Shown here piece after piece: positions 35,158-50,094 of a stretch of DNA of 64,000 nucleotides. Under the pieces are notes generated by a model. It worked only from the letters and a program-made list of their open reading frames with translations, was not told where the DNA came from and made no database searches. A program made the translations under genes and the position numbers. This DNA is from Acanthamoeba castellanii str. Neff. Lineage: Eukaryota > Discosea > Longamoebia > Acanthamoebidae. The first letter of the stretch is position 1. Every line of letters begins with the position of its first letter. The DNA lies in NCBI RefSeq assembly GCF_000313135.1, contig NW_004457518.1, forward strand, positions 221,595 to 285,594. Reading direction: 5' to 3'.

Positions 35158-37792
35158 ATGGCGGATCCGCTTCAGTTGTTGCGCGAGTTTACGATCAGCA
35201 AGCGTCCAGTTTTGCTGGAAGGAGACGCCTTGGTGTTCGGAGACATGCGGTTCCCACGAAGCACCGAGACATCGTTTCGATCGTTGAAGGGGGCGGGAGC
35301 GCGCTACACGCTGGAGGCGTGTTGGTTCATGCTGCAGCACCAGGACACCAAGTTCGCGGACTACCTCGTGGAGTGCTCCAAACATCGCTTCCCCAAGGTG
35401 TCGCTTGTGGACAGGAAGGAACTCGTGTCCTACCTCACGGGCAAGATCGATTCCTCCCCATACATCTCTCTCATCTCTCCTGCCCTCATTAGCACCACAC
35501 CCGCCCCTATACCTTCCTCCCTCGCATCGTCCTACCTCGCGCCCTTTCCTCATCAGCCACCGCATGATGCCGGTGCACCAGCCTACTCGCCCTTCGGCGC
35601 GGAGGGCAAGCGGACTGCGGGCGACGCACAACTCGATAGCCACCACCTGCAGCAGCAGCAGCACGAGTCCTTGGGGTCTGTGGCCAAGAAGGCGCGGCTA
35701 GAACCGCAGGATATCGAGCTCGACGACCGCCTCAAGGAGTCCAAGCGACTTGTGGCACACCGACTTGAGCAGCCCAAGGGCGTCAAGGCTGCCTCCTCAG
35801 CGTCGTCGGCTGCCTCAGCTACCACCACCGACGCCTTACCGTACGCGCCCCTCTCCCGCAGCTGCACCTGCTGGTTTCCTCCGCCCACCGGCGGCGGCAG
35901 CAGCAGCGGCGATGGGAATTGACGACGATGATGGTGGGAAATGTGCGCGTACAGGGCGGGCCTGTCAAAGGAGCAGATGGAAGCGCTGCGTCTCAAGAGG
36001 AGGAAGAAGAAGCTCACCTCGATTCAATCGGAGGACATCCCTGAGCGCATTTCCAGCACCCGGGTACTTACCACCACTACTCCACACGACTGGCATCATC
36101 TCCCGCCCCGAAAAAGGGACGTGCGCGGTTGTTTCCTGTTCGCTCACACGGCGGCCACCTTTCTCGCCTCCAGGACAAGCCTAGTTACGTGGAAGCTGAC
36201 GCACTCGTCACAGCAGACATTATCAATCGCGAGCGACAACTTCGCACCCGTATCAGCGTTCTGCACAGCGACACCAAGGTAGGTCGCATTGGTCTGCCAC
36301 TTCCTCTTCCCTGCCGCCCCCCCCCCAAAGGAAGGGAACGACGGCATAGGGGCGAGTGTGCGTGAGATGCGAGTCTGATTCCTCTCCCCCCCCTCTCCTT
36401 GCAGCGGTTCACAGACATCATCGGGTTCATGCAGCAATACCAGGAACGGGAAAAGAAGAAGAAGAAAGAGCAGCAGCAGAAGCAGGCCGAGGAGCAGGTG
36501 CGGTCGTCGGGCTACAACCGATACGACATCAATGAAAAGCAGCTCTGGCGCACCAAGCTTAAGGGCACTGGTACGTTGGCCGCTGAGGGGTGAGCGCTCG
36601 TGTGCAGTGGGCGCTTGCTCAGTTTTGACGTGCAGCGGCTGAGGACTGGGATATCGACACCCGTGGCACCTTTGCCGGTTTGTCCGGCCTTCAGTCCATA
36701 TCGTCTGCCCTCACTTCGGCTCCATCCTCCGCCACAACGTCATCGTCCTCGTCGGGGTACTTATGATCGCCAACCGTCCCAATTCTTGGCCGAATCACTA
36801 ACGCCTCCACTGTCTGGCTGGGCGCGTAGTCCAACCGCCGCAGCCACGCCAGCTATTCTGCGGCCCTCCTCCTCCTCCTCCGACAGGGATAGGCAGCCCC
36901 GCGAGAGGCGGCTCAGGCCCACTGACCGTCCGTCCTCCTCACCCCCCCCCCCACCAACACCAACTTCTCGTGTGGGCGAGTCGAGGACTGACGGCCGGGT
37001 ACCACCCATTTGCCGTGCGCTACAGTTATCCCTATCATCATCGTACCCGCCTCGTTGACTTCATTGCTCACGCTCTACAACGTCAAGGAATTCCTTGAAG
37101 ATGGGCTGTACGTGTGTCTACCACCAGCCAGGGTTGTGGGGCTATTGTGCGGGGACTTACTCCTTGGCTTTTGCGCCAGGTTTGTGCCTTCCGTCGACAA
37201 GAAAAACCAGGGCGCGCGGAAAGAAAACCTGGTTGTGGTGAAGCGGAAGAAGGGAAAGGACGACAGCACTGTTGTGCCCTATCACGTGATTGACAATCCC
37301 TCCAAATTTGGAGCAACAGAATGGTATGCTCCGCCTCCTCCTCCGTGCACTTTGCCGGCGAGCCTTTCTTGAAATGGACTGATCCTCCTTGTCCATCACA
37401 GGAACCGTGTGGTGGCCGTGTTTGCTTTGGGGCCACCCTGGCAGTTCAAGGACTGGAAGTGGTCCTCCCCAGTAGAACTGTTCTCCAAGAGTACGTACCG
37501 CTGTATCAGACAAGGAGACTTGACTGATATGTCTGTTGTTTGTGCGCACCACAGCCCAGGGGTTTTACCTCCACTTTGATGACTCCCAGGTGCCTGACAC
37601 AGTCAAGTCATGGAATGTCAAGTTACTGCCAGTACCCCCCCATCTCTCCTTTTTATCCAACACCTTTGGTTAAGCTCTCTTCAGGTGAGCAGGGAAAAGC
37701 ACAAGCGTCACTTGGACAGGACAGCTGTACTGCAGTTCTGGGCTGCTGTAGACAAGTTTGCTGCTGCCAAGAAGTCCAACCTCAAGTACTAG
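35158..37792 (+). CDS. CDC73: CDC73 / parafibromin, Paf1 complex subunit
   Basis: A nuclear Paf1 elongation-complex subunit that binds RNA polymerase II. MADPLQLLREFTI at 35158 matches the conserved N-terminus (YTLEACWFMLQ, DRKELVSYLTG). It is followed by a Gln/Ala linker, a mid-region (YVEADALVTADIINRERQLRT, FTDIIGFMQQYQEREKKKK) and the Ras-like C-terminal domain (IPIIIVPASLTSLLTLYNVK, FVPSVDKKNQG, NRVVAVFALGPPWQFKDWKW, GFYLHFDDSQVPDTVKSWNV, KHKRHLDRTAVLQFWAAVDK) to the stop at 37790-37792. The last exons, from about 37375, change sharply in composition: CpG almost disappears although the protein stays well conserved. An AT-rich stretch at 35010-35045 upstream probably holds the RhoGEF 3' end and the CDC73 promoter. 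Confidence 0.92.
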
Positions 37793-38023
37793 GAATTCCA
37801 TGAGCTTACAGCCAGCCTCTCCATGGCTAATCCTCCTTTGTTCTTCTTGTAAGGAATGAAACCCCAGCAAAATCCAGCCAAACTCCTTTGTTGGGTTTTT
37901 TTGGTTTTTTGGTTTAGTTATTTTTATTTTTTTAATAGCCAATTTTTTCCAGGAATGGGCAGCACTGGGTTTTGACTGGAGCATTTTTTCAATTATTACC
38001 GCACAGCAAACATGACTCAGTTT

Positions 38024-38325
38024 CTCGCTTGCTTTGTAAGCTCCTGGCCTCGCGTTTCGTTCTAAATGCGTCGCAGAGGACGGGCTTCAAGATGTGATAG
38101 GACTCAGCCCCGTACAATGCTTCATTGGGCCGCTAGGACTTCCTCGGAGACATTTTGCCAATTTTTCGATACCACACAGCAAAGATCACTCGTTTTCTCG
38201 CTTGCTCTGTAAGCTCCTGACCTCACGTTTTGTTCTAAATACGTTGAAGAGGACGGGCTTCAAGATGTGATAGGACTCAGCCCTGTACGATGCTTCATTG
38301 GGCCGCCAGACCTCTCCGTTTCCTC
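38024..38325 (+). repeat. Two direct copies of unit U1 (about 130 bp)
   Basis: Copies at about 38024-38155 and 38193-38325 share TCTCGCTTGC, GAGGACGGGCTTCAAGATG and ATGCTTCATTGGGCCGC. A third copy lies inverted at about 39455-39580. Copies differ by scattered substitutions, so they are not recent duplicates. Confidence 0.85.
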
Positions 38326-38423
38326 GTCGTTTTTGCCATTTTTTCTATACCACACAACCAAGACCGTGGCACCGTAAGCTTGTGCCCTCTCTATTGGACA
38401 AGACGGATCCACAGAACCTCTAT

Positions 38424-38463
38424 GGGGATGCAACGAAAACGTGTAAAACTAGTTTTACGAGTG
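38424..38463 (+). repeat. Left arm of a perfect 40-bp inner inverted repeat
   Basis: Begins GGGGATGCAACG and contains TAAAACTAGTTTTA, itself palindromic. Its exact reverse complement is at 38888-38927. Confidence 0.95.
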
Positions 38464-38519
38464 TTACTAGGGAGATGAGTCCGAAAACGCGTAGCACGCG
38501 TTGGGGGATGAGTCCCCGG

Positions 38520-38592
38520 CCGCGATGTCCGCGGATAATCGCAATGTCCGCGGGAGATCGCGATGTCCGCGGATAATCGCGATGTCCGCGAA
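38520..38592 (+). repeat. 19-bp tandem ladder
   Basis: About 3.7 copies of a unit containing CGATGTCCGCGGATAAT, with small variants, just before the palindrome. CpG-rich. Confidence 0.85.
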
Positions 38593-38613
38593 AACAAGCC
38601 ATCCCCTTGAACG

Positions 38614-38665
38614 CGTAGCTCACGCGCGGACAACACGTTAACGTGTTGTCCGCGCGTGAGCTACG
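38614..38665. repeat. Perfect 52-bp palindrome
   Basis: Arms of 26 bp meet without a spacer at GTTAAC (38637-38642). The left arm starts CGTAGCTCACGCGCGG and the right arm ends with its reverse complement. It could extrude as a hairpin or cruciform. Confidence 0.95.
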
Positions 38666-38722
38666 TGTAAGTCGCGCGTAAGCTGCGCGTAAGCTACGCG
38701 TAAGCTGCGCGTAAGCTACGCG
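38666..38722 (+). repeat. GTAAGCTGCGC / GTAAGCTACGC alternating repeat
   Basis: An 11-bp unit alternating between two variants (about 22-bp period), directly after the palindrome and sharing its GAGCTACG-like core. Confidence 0.8.
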
Positions 38723-38887
38723 TCGACAGCACGTGGACGATGCCGGAAAATGCATTTTTTAGGGTAACTCAAAAATCATTTATTATTGTGAATCGACATT
38801 AGACAATGATGGGTGGGGGAGGCAGCTCTACTTGACGCTGCTGCTGTGCTGCGATGTGGCTCCCCTGACAGAAGATGAATTATTAGT

Positions 38888-38927
38888 TCACTCGTAAAAC
38901 TAGTTTTACACGTTTTCGTTGCATCCC
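38888..38927 (-). repeat. Right arm of the 40-bp inner inverted repeat
   Basis: Exact reverse complement of 38424-38463. The 424 bp between the arms hold the 19-bp ladder and the palindrome. Confidence 0.95.
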
Positions 38928-39047
38928 CCAAAGAGGGGAACCAGTGCAGAGACGAGCACCAGCAGAGATGTCTGCGGGTAGCGCCGCTCTGTCCGCGGTT
39001 GTCGAGGATAACCGCCCCAACGTGTCTAATTGGAGTATATCAATTGG

Positions 39048-39400
39048 CAGGCCTCTAGCTATCAAGGCAAGCGAGCAAACAGGTGTGCTTCATATGGCAG
39101 TGTGATTTTCGAGCTACGAGTCGTGAGGCGAACAGCGCACCGTAGCGCCCTGAATCGTGCGGCATCTTGTAGCCCATGGTCTGATTGGTCTGGGAACTGA
39201 TTGCCAGGCCTCTAGCTATCAAGGCAAGCGAGCAAACAGGTGTTCTTCAATTGGTGTGTGATTTTAGAGCAACGAGTCGTGAGGCGAACAGTGCACCGTA
39301 GCGCCCTGAATCGTGCGGTATCTTGTAGCCCATGGTCTGATTGGTCTGGAAACTTATTGCCAGGCCGCTAGCTATCAAGGCAAGCGAGTAAAGGAGTGCT
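39048..39400 (+). repeat. Direct repeat unit U2 (about 156 bp, 2.2 copies)
   Basis: CAGGCC followed by CTAGCTATCAAGGCAAGCGA recurs at 39048, 39205 and 39361. The first two copies are nearly complete (shared GAGTCGTGAGGCGAACAG and CATGGTCTGATTGGTCTGG). The third is cut off where the U1 arm begins. A minus-strand frame of about 60 codons crosses it, but I see no family. Confidence 0.85.
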
Positions 39401-39833
39401 CTTTGTTGTGTGCAGTGGAAAAAAACGCAAAAAGTCGCCAAGAAGAGGAAGTCCTAGCGGCCCAATGAAGCATCGTACAGGGCTGAGTCATATCACATCT
39501 TGAAGCCCGTCCTCTTCAGCGTATTTAGAACGAAACGCGAGGCCAGGAGCTTACAGAGCAAGCGAGAAAACGAGTAATCTCTGCTCTGTGGGCTGATTGC
39601 AAAAAAATCTGTCAAAACTCCAGCCCATTCCTGGAATAAGGTTGCTATTTATTTACAAAATGAAATTTAAAAAATAAAAATTAAAAAAACAAAACAGACA
39701 ACAGGTTCTGACAAAAGGTGTGCATCTTTATTCTTTCTCTGTCCTCAGTCCCCAACTGCTGGTAATTCAGCTTTACCACTTGAGGGCACTGTCAGCCCAA
39801 ACATGCAGGAGGTACTAGGTTCACACTTGGCCC

Positions 39834-41776
39834 TCACAGAGCAGATGAGGAGAGTAAGGATGAAGCCAGCTGGGGCAGTACATGCCCAGCCTGCCAAGAA
39901 GAGGTGTTAGGTGGAATGAAGGCAATGTGGCGGTGGCAGTTGTAAGACCTTGAGTTCAAGCTTGAGATGGATTGACGAAAGTGCATCAGCGCGAGTGGGT
40001 CCGATGTTCAGGAGGGCTATTGGCAGATGGGTTGCATCGGCAGCACGTACAAAGCGAAAGGCTGCCGCAAGGGGGAAAGAATTGTGAGGAGACGAACAAC
40101 GCCGCTACCACCCACTAACAAGGAGACCACATGGCTGTACCAGAGTAGACCATCAACGAGGAGCCGATGACCAGAACACCATCAGAGGACAGGGTGTGGC
40201 TCATGGCCTCTTCCACAACTGCCCTTGGAACGTTCTCTCCGAAGAAGACGACCGCGGGTTTCTCGAATGGAGAAGGGAGGCCAACGAAGAGGAGTGGTGC
40301 AGTGTGAGACATTTACCGAGAACAGGAAACGAAAAAGAACAGACAGGAGGGGGGGGGTACCAACCACAACGCCAACGTGGCAGGCGGTGCACGAGGGCAC
40401 GCAAAACTGGGAGTGGTCGTGGAAGGGCACGTTTGCATCACCATCTGGCCGGATGCCTCCGGCTTCTTCGGCCGAGACCGAGGACGAGGCGAAAAAGGCA
40501 GCAGAGACAGGCACGCTGAACACCACACCAGCCCGGGAGCCAAGGGCTACTACGATTACCAGTGGCACTGGAATGGGGAGGGGGCAGGCAGGGACGTGCC
40601 TCCTTGAGGAGGAGTGGTTGGTACCTGCTGGGGGCAACAGGGGCGGGAGTACCCGCCACCACGGGGGAAGACGCGGCCGCCTTTGCCTCTGGAAGCCAGT
40701 CTGGATTGGCGGCAAGCAGGCGCGCCTGGAAATGAGCTCTGTCCTCCTCATGACCGCAGCCTAGACACCTGTTCACCAGCCACCACCCACCACCGGACAC
40801 GACCGCACGGCTTCAGCCTCAGCACGCACGCACGCATGGATGGATGGATGGGGTCACACCCATTTCGGGCCTTCACAGTCGGGGGAAGGGGGTGGAGGAC
40901 CAGCCACCACCAGCCACCACCAGCCACCACCCTTTTCGTCAACGTGAGAAGGGTCATACCGCACAGCCCAGTTGTGCCCGTGAAGCTCGACCACGCCATG
41001 GCTTCCGGCACGCTGGTGCAGGCGGTCAACATTCTATTGGGTTGGGGTGGGATGGTTGGTCTCCAACATGGCACACATTCATCAAAGAGGGAGGAGGGGG
41101 GGAGAGGGAACGAGCCTGTGTGACGAGGTGCTGGAACACACCTTCCCGCTGCATGCGCGCCAGGGCCAAGTGGGCGGGGTTGGGCTGCACGCGGGAGAAG
41201 GACTCCCACCCGAGCATGTTCCTCGCCCAGTACCTCTGCCTGCACCACCGACCGGCACGTAAGTTCCGCCGTAGGGGAGAGGCAGGTGCGCCTCTGCTTT
41301 CGGGGGTCCGAGGAGGAGAGTGAGGGTGAGGGTGAGTGGAGGAGAACGAACCGCACGGAGGGGGAGGTGACAAAATCGCGGTAGAGGGTGGGCTTATGCC
41401 CCTTGGCATAGCTGCCCTGTGGACCCCGGTAGTCAGGAAGGCCCGACTCTGTGCTTAAAATGGCGGAGAAAGAAAGAAAGAAATGAGATGAGATGGGCCG
41501 TAAGAACACCCTCTTTTTACGCCGGGTGAACGGTTACCTGATGCCGGCCCCCGTAATCACCAGCAGGTTCCTCCTAGAGGCCACAAAATGGAGAAGGGCT
41601 TCTTCTGCTTCTCGCTCGTCCGTGGCTGGAGTGTGTAGTGCACGCGAACGTGGCAAGAGACCAACTGCTGCTGCTTCCCGCATAAGGGAAGTGCCGAGCG
41701 TACGGGCCGTGCGGCTCGGCTTGAGAAGGTGATGGGACAGGCCTGTGCCCCCAGTGGCTTTGCGCATCATCTTCAT
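39834..41776 (-). CDS. SIRT4-like sirtuin (class II NAD-dependent deacylase)
   Basis: An NAD-dependent protein deacylase/ADP-ribosyltransferase-type enzyme, probably mitochondrial. The ATG at 41776 begins [10 protein letters not shown] and an Arg/Ser-rich presequence ([14 protein letters not shown]). Family motifs in order: LLVITGAGI joined to [20 protein letters not shown], then [36 protein letters not shown] and catalytic His in VVELHGHN. Zinc ligands are CLGC and CTAC, with [20 protein letters not shown] and [14 protein letters not shown] after them. A further exon ([20 protein letters not shown]) and a last exon ([11 protein letters not shown]) complete the fold to the stop at 39834-39836. 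This order matches SIRT4 better than SIRT5. The last exon lies in CpG-depleted DNA. Only 50 bp separate its ATG from the ERMARD stop. Confidence 0.88.
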
Positions 41777-41826
41777 CAAAATCTATCTTTTCCTTTTTTC
41801 CTTTTCCAGCCAATCTCTCGCGGGGG

Positions 41827-47081
<5,255 letters not shown>

Positions 47082-47206
47082 TCAACGCTGTGCCCCTTCC
47101 CAAGGGAAGCAACATTATTATTATTTATGTCCTTTGCGTGGGTGTTGTGTGGGGGTGGCTGTACACGAGGGGGGGCTGCTGTGTTAGCGTTTGGGCTGCC
47201 CGCCTG

Positions 47207-48677
47207 CTACGGCTGCTGCTGCGAGTGGTGGGGGTGGTAGGGGGGCGGGGCTACGTTGTAGAAAGCCGTGTAGGGCGGAGGAGGAGCCGTGTGTCCTCCA
47301 AAAGGGAGGGCGGCAGCCCCCTGCTGGTGCTGCTGGTGCTGCTGCTGCTGCTGGTGGTGGTGGAAGCTGTCGGAGGAGGGAGAGGCCTGCTGCTGCTGCT
47401 GCCGATGGTGCGGCGAGGGTGCGAGGGCGGCTGCCGCTGCTGCTGGGGGCTGCAGGGGCGGGCCGAAGGAGGAATAGCTCCAGATGCTGGTGGACAGGTG
47501 CCCGCCGCCGCCGCCGCCCGAGTCGAAGCCTGTCGGCTGCCACCCGAAGAGGCCGTACGCCGACGGAGAGCCACTGAGATCGGGCTCCACCAGCAGCGGA
47601 CGCTCCTCTGCTTGCCCTGCCAAGAAGGGGAATTCGTTCGCGTGTGTCGTGTCGTGTCGTGTGAGAACGCGGGTGGGGGTGGGGGGTGGGTGGGGGTGGA
47701 GATGGCACCATCTGCCTCGGGTGCCTGCTGCGGCTGCTGATGGTGGTGGTGGTCGTGGTCGTGGTGGTGGTCGTGGTGGTGGTCGAGGTGAAGTGGTTGT
47801 TGCTGCTCATCCTCTTCGTCCTCCTCGTCGTGGGGGTCGTGGTGGTGCTGGGGATACGGGTGGACCCGGTACACGCCCAGGTAGGCCTCGCCAAAGGGGC
47901 TGTAGATGCCTCCGCCGCTGCCCATCGTGCCGGGCTGCTCCTCATGCTCGACGCTCGACGCCATCTCCTCGCGTGCCATGCCACCGGTGGTGGTGCCCTG
48001 CCGACGCGCCAAGAGGTGGTGGAGGTGGTGGTGGTGGTGGTGGCTGGTGGTGAGGAAATGACGCCACAGCCGATAATAATGGGGAGTGGAGCTGCGAGAG
48101 ATACAATGTGGTGGTGCATCATCGGAAGGGCCGCGGGAGTAGTCGGCGGGAACAGAAAAGCAGCGGGTGAGGCAGCAGCCGTGGGGTCGAAGAAGAGCTG
48201 AAGGGCGGGGCTGGCCGTCAGTCCACCACCACCACCACCCCCATCTCCACCTCCCGCAGCAGCAGCTGCAGCTGCTGCCAGCCAGGGAGGAGGCGTGGCC
48301 GCCGGGTGCGAGCCCGGAGACGTGGCTTCGGCCTGGCTCGTCGGTCCAGCCGCAGCTCCGCCCTGCTGGCAGATCCCGTGAGACCAGCAACAAAGGTGAG
48401 GTGTGCGCTGTGGGTACAGTAGTGTATATAATGTGCGGTTGTGCGCGTGTGCGCGGTGGTAGCGGCGGCCATACGAAATTGGGGATGATCAGAGCCGGCG
48501 GCAGCGCGCTGCTGAAGGGCGGAGACGAGAATCGGGACTGAAGACGGACGGGCGAGGTGAGCACGAGGAAAGAGAGGGGGCTCTCGAGAGGCAGGTGTAC
48601 CACGGCTGTGGTGGAGGAGGCGGCGGCGGCGGCGGGCATGTTTTGATTGGTGGTGGCGGCCAGGTAACTCGTGGGCA

Positions 48678-48711
<34 letters not shown>

Positions 48712-50053
48712 GGAGCGGACATCCGGCCGTACGCGCTTCGGACCGGCCAGGGGCGCATCCGGCGCCGAAGAGGGGCCCAGCGCCTCCTCCGCCTGGTGGT
48801 GCCCATCCCGGTGGCTCGCCGCCACTACGGCGGTGGCTTGGTGCTTGGTAAGCTGCTTCGCGGATCCCGCGAGGATCCCGCCGCCTGCTGACCGAGCGGA
48901 GGAGGAGGAGGGATAACCCGTCTCGGGACTGGCCCCGCCGCCGGTGATGCGGTGGCGAGTCGGGGCTGCTGCATGGAATGCCCATGTAGTGAGTGCGTGT
49001 GAGTGTGCGTGCCACCAAACAAACCAAACAGTGACGCTCCACGTCGTGAGCGCCGGAAAGGAAAAACAAAAAAAAAGAGAAAGCAAAAGAGAAAAAATTG
49101 ACAAAGAGGGAAAAAAGAGGAGAAGCGTACGGGCGGCGGTAGCAGCAGGAGGCGGTCGATGCAGGAGGACCGAAGAGCCCGGCGCCAGAGGCCCCGCAGC
49201 TCCCCCGAGGGGAAGAGGCGGGAGGTCGGTGCGCTGAGCCTTGGGCGGCTTGGAGAAGTTGATCTCAAGGCGCATGTCCTTGACCAACTTGCCCTGTACG
49301 TGGGTATGACGCACCAAGACAGTGTTATATATATTACCCGCCGTGTGTCGTGAGTGTCGTGTCAGGGCACGGCAGGGGCACCTGCACGTGGCGTTTGGCC
49401 GCGGTGGCAGCGGCCGGGGAGGAATAGTTGACGAAGGCGCATTGCGAGCGGCGTAGGATTTTGAGGCTCACGATTTCGCCGAAGGGCGAAAAGAGGGAGC
49501 GCAGCTCGTCCTCCCGCACCTTGCTGCTCACGTTCCCGATCCACAGCGAGGACGAGAGCGTCTTCTCCCGGTCTACTGCGCCCACTACTGCACGCGACAC
49601 ACGCACACGCACACACCACGGCACACGCACACGCGCACGCACACACCACGGCACACACCACGGCACACACGACACGAGTCAGGTCAGCCGGCAGCTCGGG
49701 TGGGCTGAGTGTGTTACAGGTAGGAGGAGATTGTTGGGGATGAGGGTAGCGGTACGCGCAGAAGCGGGCAGCGCTGCCGGAAAACCGGGCTCGGAGCGCA
49801 GGCTGGTGACCACCAGAGAGGCGGATAGAGGCTTGGCGCCGCCGCTGTCGCCATTGCTGCCCAGTGGAACAAGGGCGGCGTCGGCGTCGGCATTGGCGGG
49901 GCCTTCTCGCTCCTCTTGCTCCTCTCGCTCCTCCGCGTGGCCCTCCGCCAGAGACGGCCCCCGAGGGCGGAAGCTTCCGGCGTGGTGGTAGGGGTGCTCC
50001 TCCACGCGCATCGTTCCCCACCCGCCCGCCTCGCCTCTGCGCAGCGCCACCAT
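47207..50053 (-). CDS. RNA-binding protein with one RRM and long low-complexity tail
   Basis: From an ATG at 50053 (MVALRRGEAGG; 50016 is an alternative) an acidic/Ala-rich N-terminus leads to an RRM: RNP2-like SSLWIGNV, then ELRSLFSPFGEIVSLKIL, RNP1-like QCAFVNYSS, AAKRHVQ, spliced to GKLVKDMRLEINFSKPP. Spen- or Nrd1/Mei2-type proteins share this RRM style. The rest is Ser, His, Gln and Pro-rich (AKQLTKHQATAVVAASH, YLGVYRVHPYPQHHHDPH) and ends YNVAPPPYHPHHSQQQP at 47207. The tail suggests a condensate-prone RNA regulator (inference). Only 41 bp separate its ATG from the stop of the upstream gene at 50095. Confidence 0.72.
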
Positions 50054-50094
50054 TTGACGCCTCTTAGTTCGCGTACGCGGGGGCACATCCGCCT

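Larger units (their letters stand above)
37885..39705. mobile_element. Nested inverted-repeat (foldback/MITE-like) element, non-autonomous
   Basis: The ends are inverted copies of each other. An A/T-rich border is followed by CCAGGAATGGG (37949) on the left and CCCATTCCTGG (ending 39634) on the right. About 130 bp of similar sequence (unit U1) follows inward on each side. A second, perfect 40-bp inverted pair (38424-38463 / 38888-38927) and a 52-bp palindrome lie inside. No transposase-like frame is present; the open frames are short and unrecognised. No clear target-site duplication was found at either candidate border. Structure suggests a foldback or MITE-type element moved by an enzyme in trans, or an amplified structural repeat. 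Confidence 0.65.
37376..39930. other. CpG-depleted flanks around a CpG-rich insertion
   Basis: CpG drops from about 37376. Only about six remain to 37948, one of them after 37530. None is found between 39635 and 39930. Density returns to the window norm from about 39975. Between the flanks the inverted-repeat element (about 37949-39634) is rich in CpG. The flanks include the last CDC73 exons and the last sirtuin exon, both with intact frames. Confidence 0.75.

Noticed and set aside
38024..38155. tRNA or small RNA gene in unit U1
   Set aside because: No cloverleaf, no A/B box consensus seen; retained only as a repeat.
38520..38592. Regular 19-bp ladder resembling a CRISPR array
   Set aside because: No spacers between units, no cas genes, and a eukaryotic context; it is a short tandem repeat within the inverted-repeat element.
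39247..39441. 64-codon minus-strand frame in repeat unit U2
   Set aside because: No recognised family, and the frame is interrupted in the other copy of the unit, so coding is not supported.
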